Source of the DNA: Bacteroidota bacterium
GTDB lineage: Bacteria > Bacteroidota > Bacteroidia > NS11-12g > UBA955
Length of the DNA: 8,517 bases
Direction of reading: 5' to 3'
NCBI GenBank assembly: GCA_009918425.1
Contig: RGEC01000089.1
Location: 1-8,517 of the forward strand
The position numbers and the translations under genes were made by a program. Shown piece by piece: positions 1 to 5,769 of the stretch. Each line of letters begins with the position of its first letter. The first letter of the stretch is position 1. The notes below the pieces were generated by a model. That model saw nothing but the letters and a program-made list of their open reading frames with translations, had not been told where the DNA came from and made no database searches.

Positions 1-154
1 TAATGTCACCCCTTCGGGGTTTGCGCTATTTCGCCCCTTGCCAGATTTCATTGATCACACACTTCCCGTATTGAACAAATAAACCATTTGACCATCACCC
101 CCGATAAACCCAGAAACCGGCATATACAAAGCCACGGCCCCGCTTAACCGTAGC
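1..154. other. Left-edge intergenic stretch, no supported gene
   Basis: This stretch lies downstream of rfbB. A short perfect hairpin, ACCCC-TTC-GGGGT at 8-20, is followed on the plus strand by only three T and on the minus strand by no T run, so it is not a convincing terminator. Two partial frames touch the left edge. A plus-strand frame runs from base 2 to a TAA at 80-82 and could be the tail of a convergent gene. A minus-strand frame starting with ATG at 51 stays open for 17 codons to the edge. A 22-codon minus-strand frame also sits at 55-123. None has a recognisable motif and I do not call any of them a gene. No Bacteroidota promoter element was found here. Confidence 0.4.
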
Positions 155-1198
155 CTAAGAATAATGTTGTTTGTAATACTGCTGATAAGCCCCACTGGTT
201 ACATGGTCTAACCACTCCTGATTCGCCAAATACCAATCTATGGTTTTTTCAAAGCCTTCCGCAAACGCCACACTGGGTGCCCAGCCCAATTCATTCATGA
301 GTTTTGAGGCGTCTATCGCATAGCGAAAATCATGACCGGCACGGTCGGTAACATAGGTAATCAGTTTTTCGCTTTCCCCCACAGCCCGCCCCAGTTTTCG
401 GTCCATGATGCTGCATAGGGTTTTCACAAGATCAATGTTTTTCCATTCGTTATTTCCGCCAATGTTGTAGGTTTCTCCGATTCGGCCACTGTGAAATATT
501 ACATCAATGGCCCGGGCATGGTCTTCCACATACAGCCAGTCGCGCACATTTTCCCCTTTGCCATAAACGGGCAGGGGCTTATTATGTCGGATGTTGTTAA
601 TCATCAACGGAATAAGTTTTTCCGGAAAATGATGGCTGCCGTAATTGTTGCTGCAATTGCTTATGACCACCGGCATTTTATAGGTTTCGTGATATGCGCG
701 CACAAAATGGTCGCTGCCCGCCTTGCTGGCGCTGTATGGGCTATTGGGGCTGTAAGGTGTGGCTTCTGTAAATTTTCCTTCATCACCGAGGGTTCCGTAA
801 ACTTCGTCGGTGCTCACATGGTAGAATCTCCCGTTTTGCATGTCTCCATGCTGTCTGAACGCATTCAGCAGGTTAACCGTTCCCACTACATTGGTCATCA
901 CAAAATCTATGGGATTACTTATGCTGCGGTCCACGTGGCTTTCAGCTGCCAAATGCACAACCCCAAATGGTTTATACTTTTCAAAAAGTGCCTGAATGGC
1001 TTCCGCATCGCGGATGTCCGCCTTTTCAAATCGGTAGTTCGATTTTCCGGAAACATCCTTAAGGTTCTCCAGGTTGCCGGCATAGGTAAGTGCATCCAGG
1101 TTGATGATGTTGTATTCAGAATATTGGTTAACAAACAGACGCACTACGTGGCTTCCTATGAATCCGGCACCGCCCGTAATAATGAGATTCTTGCTCAT
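155..1198 (-). CDS. rfbB: dTDP-glucose 4,6-dehydratase
   Basis: RfbB/RmlB converts dTDP-D-glucose to dTDP-4-keto-6-deoxy-D-glucose with bound NAD+, the second step of dTDP-L-rhamnose and other deoxysugar pathways, in the cytoplasm. The 347-residue product has the normal family length. It is an extended short-chain dehydrogenase: the Rossmann glycine motif GGAGFIG is at residues 9-15, the catalytic Thr-Asp-Glu triad at 130-132 (within STDEVYG), and the Tyr-xxx-Lys pair at Y155/K159. The family signatures NNYG...FPEKLIP (184-197), RDWLYVEDH (219-227) and the DRxGHDxRYAID-like block (285-296) are all present. The ATG overlaps the TGA of the upstream FKBP-like gene as ATGA, which fixes the start and suggests translational coupling; there is no Shine-Dalgarno. 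The stop is TAG. The other rhamnose genes (rfbA, rfbC, rfbD) are not in the window; they could lie beyond the left edge or elsewhere. The function is close to certain; the final sugar made is not determinable here. Confidence 0.97.
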   Translation of the reverse strand: MSKNLIITGGAGFIGSHVVRLFVNQYSEYNIINLDALTYAGNLENLKDVSGKSNYRFEKADIRDAEAIQALFEKYKPFGVVHLAAESHVDRSISNPIDFVMTNVVGTVNLLNAFRQHGDMQNGRFYHVSTDEVYGTLGDEGKFTEATPYSPNSPYSASKAGSDHFVRAYHETYKMPVVISNCSNNYGSHHFPEKLIPLMINNIRHNKPLPVYGKGENVRDWLYVEDHARAIDVIFHSGRIGETYNIGGNNEWKNIDLVKTLCSIMDRKLGRAVGESEKLITYVTDRAGHDFRYAIDASKLMNELGWAPSVAFAEGFEKTIDWYLANQEWLDHVTSGAYQQYYKQHYS

Positions 1199-2097
1199 GG
1201 TTTTGATTCTGTAAGGTCGGTTATTTTTATTATCAACGGTGTGTAAGGCTTCACCCGATTCATGTAGCCCTGATCCCCATATCCATAGTCGCTGGTTACC
1301 AGAAAAACACCGGTTTCTCCTTCGGCCATATATTGTAATATCTGATCAAAAGCCGCTAAGTTGTAAGTGTTTTTGCCTATTTCCATCAGGTGTTTTTTGC
1401 CTGTTGGGGCTGAATTTATTAGCAATTGGCCGTCTAACGTCGCCACCTCGGCATGAAAACTTACGGTTTTACCTTCCGTTAGTCTGGGGGCACTTGTTTT
1501 TGATTCAATAAAATACTTGATAAACTTCGTGGAATCAAGCACCCAGGGGTTTTTTGATTTGGCTGCAAATGCATCAATTGCCTTGTTTTCTTTCTGCAAT
1601 CGGTCCATAAACCGCTGATTCTGATAGCCGGCATACTGTGCGTCGTTCAAAACTTTGATGATACGGATAATAAATTTCGCGTTTTCGCCTGAAGGCAAAT
1701 TCATAATCTGCAAATTGCCGCTAATTCGCTGTTTTAACGAATCGGTGGGAATCAACACTTCTACCACTGAGCCGGGAGCACCGTTCTGCATCGCATCCTC
1801 CAGTTCGTTGCGGGGCTCCACAGGATACATCATATGCTGCTCCACGCCGGGTTTGGCCAGGTTTACAAGTGTATCTCCTGCAGGTCCGGCAAGTACATAC
1901 TGAAAAACAATATGATATCCGGCTCCGGGCATTTTATCCCATTTTTTACCTTCCACCACCCTGAAATAACCGCCGCGGGTTGTTTTTTCCCAGCCTCCCA
2001 GCCAAATGCCAAGGGGTTTACGAAGAAAAAAAGCCAGTGATGCCAGAATTAAAAGCACCAAGGATAGGGTAAGCCAATGTTTTTTTATAAAATTCAT
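1195..2097 (-). CDS. Membrane-anchored protein with two FKBP-like domains
   Basis: This is a 300-residue envelope protein, probably a folding factor or chaperone of the FKBP peptidyl-prolyl isomerase fold. A short basic N-terminus is followed by a hydrophobic segment (about 9-25) without a lipobox, so it is likely an anchored periplasmic protein. The first FKBP-like domain spans about 55-150. A charged helical linker follows (about 155-195). The second domain spans about 204-295 and is clearer: EGKTVSFHAEV, DG at 222-223, AEGETG near 258-263, YGYGDQG at 271-277, and PYTPLIIKI at 284-292, matching the FKBP end pattern YG..G....IPPY.PL.F.I. The usual active-site Phe-Asp after the DG loop reads Leu-Ile (226-227), and the binding-pocket Trp appears replaced by Phe250, so catalysis is doubtful. 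FKBP proteins of the GldI type occur near DHH phosphoesterase genes in gliding Bacteroidota (from memory), but no gliding role is shown here. It overlaps both neighbours by ATGA. Confidence 0.8.
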   Translation of the reverse strand: MNFIKKHWLTLSLVLLILASLAFFLRKPLGIWLGGWEKTTRGGYFRVVEGKKWDKMPGAGYHIVFQYVLAGPAGDTLVNLAKPGVEQHMMYPVEPRNELEDAMQNGAPGSVVEVLIPTDSLKQRISGNLQIMNLPSGENAKFIIRIIKVLNDAQYAGYQNQRFMDRLQKENKAIDAFAAKSKNPWVLDSTKFIKYFIESKTSAPRLTEGKTVSFHAEVATLDGQLLINSAPTGKKHLMEIGKNTYNLAAFDQILQYMAEGETGVFLVTSDYGYGDQGYMNRVKPYTPLIIKITDLTESKP

Positions 2098-3116
2098 ATT
2101 GCTTGTAACGCTTCTTTATATTCTTTTATCGTATCGCGGAATTTTTGTACCACTTTTTCCAATGGCTCATCACTGGCACCTCCGGAAGCATTCCTGTGCC
2201 CACCGCCATTGAAATATTTGGCGGCATATTCATTAACCGCAAAATCACCCTTGCTTCGGAAACTCATTTTCACCATTTTGGATCGGTCAATGATCAATAC
2301 GCTTAGCACAATACCCTTCAGTCCGAGACCCAGGTTTACCAAACCTTCCGTGTCGCCTGTTTTTACATCGTACTGCTCAAGTTCTTCTTTGGTCAGATAA
2401 ATCAGCGCTGTGCGTAGTTCGGGCAACACTTCCAGTTTGTGCAGCATGCAGTATCCAAACAATTTTGTGCGGTTTGGGGTAAACACATCATAAATACGCT
2501 CGTGTATGCCTACGTGGTCAGCCCCCTGTTCCAGCAAATCTGCAGCGATGAGGTGGGTGAGGCTGTTGGTATTGCTATACTGAAAGTTGCCTGTATCTGT
2601 CATCAATCCTGTATACAGGCATGTGGCACAGTCGCGGGATACGTTTTCCAGTCCAAAATAGTGTTTAATAAGGTGAAAAACCAACTCTGCAGTGCTGCTG
2701 CTTTTGGGATCCCAAAGGGCATATTGCTGAAAATGCTCCGGCTCCAGGTGGTGGTCTATCATTACCTTTTCAGCACGCGCATTTCGCACTACCTCGCCGT
2801 ATTCGTTGATGCGGGAAAGGCGGTTAAAATCAAGGCAAAAAATTACATCCGCCTCTTCGGTAATGGCTTTGCACTGCGCTTCATCCTCTTCATAGATAAG
2901 TACAGTTTCATTTCCGGGCAACCAATTTAAAAAATCTGCATAATCGGTGGGCGTAATTACCTGAACTTGCTGAATATGGTTTTTTAGAAAAGCATACAGA
3001 CCCAGGCTGCTTCCCATGGCATCCCCGTCGGGTTTGTGGTGGGTAGTAATTACCGCTTTACGGTATTGTCCACTTTGCAGGTTTTGTATGAGGGGAGCAA
3101 GGGTATCGATGCGCAT
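2094..3116 (-). CDS. nrnA: DHH/DHHA1 phosphoesterase, NrnA-like (oligoribonuclease / pAp phosphatase)
   Basis: NrnA-family enzymes are cytoplasmic, metal-dependent phosphoesterases that degrade nanoRNAs (2-5 nt) to mononucleotides and dephosphorylate 3'-phosphoadenosine 5'-phosphate to AMP. The 340-residue length is typical. The DHH domain motifs appear in order: HHKPDGDAMGS (26-36, with His26, Asp30 and Asp32 as likely metal ligands), LDFNRLSR (95-102, Asp96), the DHH triad at 121-123, and MTDTGNF (172-178, Asp174). The C-terminal DHHA1 substrate-binding domain ends with GGGHRNASGG (304-313). All catalytic residues are intact. The gene is first in the minus-strand operon, and its TGA overlaps the next ATG. 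The start chosen lies only 7 bases after a TATCTTTG promoter element, so the mRNA leader would be nearly absent; no alternative ATG is available before the first conserved motif except the one used. The family assignment is very secure. NrnA versus a related DHH subfamily is inferred from length and motifs. Confidence 0.92.
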   Translation of the reverse strand: MRIDTLAPLIQNLQSGQYRKAVITTHHKPDGDAMGSSLGLYAFLKNHIQQVQVITPTDYADFLNWLPGNETVLIYEEDEAQCKAITEEADVIFCLDFNRLSRINEYGEVVRNARAEKVMIDHHLEPEHFQQYALWDPKSSSTAELVFHLIKHYFGLENVSRDCATCLYTGLMTDTGNFQYSNTNSLTHLIAADLLEQGADHVGIHERIYDVFTPNRTKLFGYCMLHKLEVLPELRTALIYLTKEELEQYDVKTGDTEGLVNLGLGLKGIVLSVLIIDRSKMVKMSFRSKGDFAVNEYAAKYFNGGGHRNASGGASDEPLEKVVQKFRDTIKEYKEALQAI

Positions 3117-3123
3117 TCCACTG

Positions 3124-3131
3124 CAAAGATA
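3124..3131 (-). promoter_or_regulatory. Bacteroidota -7 promoter element for the minus-strand operon
   Basis: Read on the minus strand this is TATCTTTG followed by CA, an exact match to the TAnnTTTG -7 consensus of Bacteroidota housekeeping promoters. It ends 7 bases before the nrnA ATG, which places transcription initiation within a few bases of the start codon. No well-spaced TTG -33 element was found; the nearest candidate is only about 14 bases upstream, which is too close. Function is inferred from sequence and position. Confidence 0.6.
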
Positions 3132-3150
3132 ACCACCTCAACGTCCAAAA

Positions 3151-3166
3151 CGATAGCATTCTATCG
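3151..3166. promoter_or_regulatory. Inverted repeat CGATAG-CATT-CTATCG, possible operator
   Basis: This is a perfect 6-base inverted repeat around a 4-base spacer. It lies between the two divergent promoters, about 20 bases upstream of the nrnA -7 element and about 30 bases upstream of the -33 element of the plus-strand operon. The position suits a dimeric regulator acting on one or both operons. A 6-base arm can occur by chance, no regulator gene is nearby, and there is no T run to suggest a terminator. Confidence 0.3.
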
Positions 3167-3196
3167 CTGTATCTATTGGATTTTACCCTGTTTTGG

Positions 3197-3226
3197 TTGG
3201 TATTGCGGGTTGTTTTGCTATTTTTG
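3197..3226 (+). promoter_or_regulatory. Bacteroidota promoter for the plus-strand barrel/haloperoxidase operon
   Basis: TTG at 3197-3199 is separated by 19 bases from TATTTTTG at 3219-3226. This fits the Bacteroidota pattern of a TTG -33 element and a TAnnTTTG -7 element. Transcription would begin near 3231-3234, giving a leader of roughly 15 bases before the ATG at 3247. No Shine-Dalgarno is seen in that leader (TTAATCAACCCTATTT), as is usual for the phylum. Confidence 0.65.
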
Positions 3227-3246
3227 TTAATTAATCAACCCTATTT

Positions 3247-4161
3247 ATGCGAAAACTCGCAGGTTTTTTAACCTTTTCTATTTGTGTTTCCCTATCGGCC
3301 CAAACAGAGTCTGATGCGTTGTTTATGGCCAAACGAAACCTTTGCGGTGGCTTTATGTACGGTAACACATCCTGGAATCATTACTGGGAAGGCACATTCT
3401 ACCGCAATAACGCCAATATCGGTTCCTTTAAATCCAATTCCGTGATGGCTATGGCCAATTACGGCATAGGCAATGGACTCAATGTGATTGCTTCTGCAGC
3501 TTGGGTAGACAACCGCGTAACGGCAGGGACATTAATAGGCCAAAAAGGTGTTCAGGATTTGAATCTGTTTCTCAAAAAGGAACTCTGGGCAAAAGATATA
3601 AAGGGCTTCAACAGCTCACTGGTAGCCGTGGGTGGGGTTTCAGCGCCTTTAACCAACTATGTGGCCGATTATCTGCCCATTAGTATAGGCATGCGCAGCA
3701 AAACAGCCTCAATTCGCCTGCTCGGCGATGTTCAAAAAGAACACTGGTATGGAACTGCATCAGCTATGTATACACGCAGAAGCAATGTTACCATAGACCG
3801 CAACGCTTATTACACCACCGAAATGGTCTACAGCAACCAGGTAGCTATGCCCGATGTGTTTTCTTATAATGTCCGTCTGGGCTGGAGAGATGGGCCCGAT
3901 AAGTATTTTGAAATCCTTGCAGACCGTATAAACACCCTGGGTGGTTTTGATATGCGTAAAAACGATATGCCTTTCCTGAGCAATAACATGGACGCATTCA
4001 GACTGGGAATAAATGTTAAATACCCTGCACCGGCATTGAAAGGTCTTAGTGTAATGGCCACAGGAATGCAAACACTATCAGGCAGAAACATGGGCAAGGC
4101 AACTACTTTTATGGCCGGCCTTGTATATCAGACAGAGATTAAGAAAGGAGAGAAAAAATGA
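3247..4161 (+). CDS. Predicted outer-membrane beta-barrel protein
   Basis: This is a 304-residue secreted protein that I cannot assign to a named family with certainty. Residues 1-18 form a signal peptide (basic MRK start, hydrophobic core, SLSA before Gln19), predicted to be cut by signal peptidase I. The mature part alternates polar and hydrophobic or aromatic residues and is rich in Gly, Asn, Tyr and Trp, for example GIGNGLNVIASAAW at 73-86, YGTASAMYTRR at 168-178, SYNVRLGWRDG at 206-216 and FRLGINVKYPAP at 251-262. This is the pattern of antiparallel barrel strands. The GVQDLNLFLKKELW stretch (101-114) resembles the GxxDl.l..k motif of MetA-pathway/transporter-like barrels, a weak resemblance. 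The protein does not end in the usual aromatic residue; a basic tail KKGEKK follows the last strand, and its codons contain the ribosome binding site of the next gene. It is coupled by ATGA to the haloperoxidase-like lipoprotein, suggesting a joint envelope role such as substrate passage or enzyme display. Confidence 0.75.
   Translation: MRKLAGFLTFSICVSLSAQTESDALFMAKRNLCGGFMYGNTSWNHYWEGTFYRNNANIGSFKSNSVMAMANYGIGNGLNVIASAAWVDNRVTAGTLIGQKGVQDLNLFLKKELWAKDIKGFNSSLVAVGGVSAPLTNYVADYLPISIGMRSKTASIRLLGDVQKEHWYGTASAMYTRRSNVTIDRNAYYTTEMVYSNQVAMPDVFSYNVRLGWRDGPDKYFEILADRINTLGGFDMRKNDMPFLSNNMDAFRLGINVKYPAPALKGLSVMATGMQTLSGRNMGKATTFMAGLVYQTEIKKGEKK
4142..4150 (+). promoter_or_regulatory. Strong Shine-Dalgarno for the haloperoxidase-like gene
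   Basis: AGAAAGGAG lies 7 bases upstream of the ATG at 4158 and pairs perfectly over nine bases with the CUCCUUUCU 3' end of 16S rRNA usual in Bacteroidota. It sits inside the last codons (Lys-Lys-Gly-Glu) of the upstream barrel gene and supports the chosen start. No other gene in this window shows a comparable site. Confidence 0.7.
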
Positions 4162-5699
4162 ATTTTTCACTACGGTGGTCTATTTTGCTGGGCCTGATAG
4201 CTATGGTTTCCTGCAACAAGGAAATCACACAGCGAAATATGCAGTTTGCGGCCCTGAACCCCGATAAAATCGACACCTCTGCCGGAAACTGGAAGCCGGT
4301 TTTATTGACTTCAGCCACCGAATTCGCCTGCGATCTGCCCATAGCTGTTTCTTCTGCCGATTATAAACTGCAGTTGCTGGAAATAAAAAGCAGGCAGGCC
4401 AATATGACCGAGGCGGATGAAGCTGCGCTGAAATACTGGAGTGCCGGAACCGTGTTGCGCTGGAACGAAATTCTGAGAGAGCTGGTAGCCAAATACAACC
4501 TGCCTCCCTACCAGAATCCGGATGGCACATATCCTATACCCAGCAGCACCAATCCTCTGGCATATCCTTACTTTCCATTTGCCAATCCGCCCTATGCCGC
4601 CAGGGCTTATGCCTATGTTTCAGCAGCGCAGTATGATGCGCTGGTGGCTGCTTATCACTACAAAGGGTTTTATCGCAGATCACGCCCCTCGGCGGTCGAC
4701 AACACTATCAAGGAACTGGTTCCTGTGGTGAAAGATTATGCCTATCCCAGCGAAGAAGCCGTGGTGGCAGGGGCCGCTTTTGCCATGATGAGCATGCTTT
4801 TTCCCGGCGAACAGGATTACCTGCAAGAAAAACTCAGTGAGTGCATTGATACCCGCATTCTGGCCGGCGCCAATGTGCGCAGTGAAGTGGAAGCCGGTGT
4901 GAAACTTGGAAAATCTGTAGCCGCCAAATTCGTAAGCCGGGCAAGAACAGACCGGGCCGGAAAAGCCATTGGTACACCCGCAGACTGGACCAAGCTGGAA
5001 AGCGATGCCATTGCGCGTGGAGAAACCCCATGGATTAGTCAGGAAAGCCCTAAAAGACCGCCTATGTTGCCGTTGTTTGGCAGAACCATTGGGTTTTTGA
5101 TGGACACCACAGAAGTTATTACCAACCGCCCTCCGGCCCCTCCTTCTACCGGTTCTGCTGAATTTGCCAAAGAACTGGATGAGGTTTTGTGGTATAGCCA
5201 AAACCCCACCAGAGAGCGCATGCGTATTGTGCATTTCTGGGGTGACGGTGCCGGAACTTACACCCCGCCCGGACACTGGAATGCCATTGCCTGCGAAGAT
5301 TTTGTAAACATGCGTTTCAGCGAAGTGCGCTGGGCACGCAACCTTGCCTTGCTAAACATGGCCATGTTTGATGCTGCCATTTGTTGCTGGGATGCCAAAT
5401 ACGCCTATTTCAACCCTCGGCCTTCGCAAGTAAACAACAAAATCAAGACTTTAACAGGCTTGCCCAATTTTCCTGCATACACCAGCGGACACAGTACATT
5501 TAGCGGCGCCGCCGCAACTATACTCGGCCATGTGAATCCGGGCCGCGCTGCCGATTATATGTCAATGGCCGACGAAGCCAGCAAAAGCCGCCTGTATGGC
5601 GCTATACACTACCGCAGTGATATTGAAATTGGAATGAGTATGGGAAAAACGGTGGGCTCTAAAGCTGTTGACAGGGCCAAAACAGACGGCGCTGACTAG
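4158..5699 (+). CDS. Vanadium haloperoxidase / PAP2-superfamily lipoprotein
   Basis: This superfamily binds either vanadate, to oxidise halides with hydrogen peroxide, or phosphate, to hydrolyse phosphomonoesters, in the same pocket. The 513-residue product begins with a signal peptide ending MVSC, so Cys19 is a likely lipidation site, followed by NKE, giving an exported lipoprotein. The oxyanion site is complete in the last 100 residues: K414-x6-R421-P422, S443-G444-H445, and S477-R478-x5-H484-x3-D488. These match chloroperoxidase Lys353, Arg360, Ser402-Gly403-His404, Arg490 and His496, with identical K-to-R and R-to-H spacing. Trp411 and Phe438 align with chloroperoxidase Trp350 and Phe397 of the halide pocket. 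The long alpha-helical N-terminal part (about 60-400) is usual for haloperoxidases and much longer than in simple PAP2 phosphatases. The ATG overlaps the stop of the barrel gene and has a strong Shine-Dalgarno. Superfamily membership is certain; haloperoxidase rather than phosphatase activity is inferred. Confidence 0.9.
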   Translation: MNFSLRWSILLGLIAMVSCNKEITQRNMQFAALNPDKIDTSAGNWKPVLLTSATEFACDLPIAVSSADYKLQLLEIKSRQANMTEADEAALKYWSAGTVLRWNEILRELVAKYNLPPYQNPDGTYPIPSSTNPLAYPYFPFANPPYAARAYAYVSAAQYDALVAAYHYKGFYRRSRPSAVDNTIKELVPVVKDYAYPSEEAVVAGAAFAMMSMLFPGEQDYLQEKLSECIDTRILAGANVRSEVEAGVKLGKSVAAKFVSRARTDRAGKAIGTPADWTKLESDAIARGETPWISQESPKRPPMLPLFGRTIGFLMDTTEVITNRPPAPPSTGSAEFAKELDEVLWYSQNPTRERMRIVHFWGDGAGTYTPPGHWNAIACEDFVNMRFSEVRWARNLALLNMAMFDAAICCWDAKYAYFNPRPSQVNNKIKTLTGLPNFPAYTSGHSTFSGAAATILGHVNPGRAADYMSMADEASKSRLYGAIHYRSDIEIGMSMGKTVGSKAVDRAKTDGAD

Positions 5700-5709
5700 T
5701 TTTTTTGGC

Positions 5710-5748
5710 AAAAAATAAAAAAGGGCGCCTTTAAAAAAAGCGCCCTTT
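5710..5748 (-). terminator. Intrinsic terminator of the M16 peptidase gene
   Basis: A perfect 9-base stem (AAAGGGCGC at 5720-5728 with GCGCCCTTT at 5740-5748) encloses an 11-base A/T loop. Read on the minus strand, the stem is followed by a long T tract interrupted once by A (complement of 5710-5720), the classic form of a rho-independent terminator, about 20 bases after the M16 stop codon. On the plus strand the stem is followed only by TTT then GG, with the next T run 13 bases on (5762-5767), so termination of the plus-strand operon here is possible but weaker. Confidence 0.85.
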
Positions 5749-5769
5749 GGTAATTGATACATTTTTTAT

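Noticed and set aside
8..20. ACCCC-TTC-GGGGT hairpin as a terminator for rfbB
   Set aside because: On the minus strand it is followed by GACATTA with no T run, and it lies about 135 bases past the stop codon; the stem is only five pairs.
55..123. A 22-codon minus-strand frame after rfbB as a small protein gene
   Set aside because: It is too short to support, with no ribosome binding site, promoter or recognisable motif.
491..1246. A 251-codon plus-strand open frame opposite rfbB
   Set aside because: It is fully antisense to a gene with intact dehydratase motifs, has no recognisable domain and no promoter, and its composition is that expected of a reverse-strand shadow.
2439..2930. A 163-codon plus-strand open frame opposite nrnA
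   Set aside because: The opposite strand carries every DHH catalytic motif in order; the plus-strand frame shows no domain or start signal.
4680..5276. A 198-codon minus-strand open frame opposite the haloperoxidase-like gene
   Set aside because: The sense strand encodes a confident superfamily member; the antisense product is rich in Gly, His and Phe without any motif.
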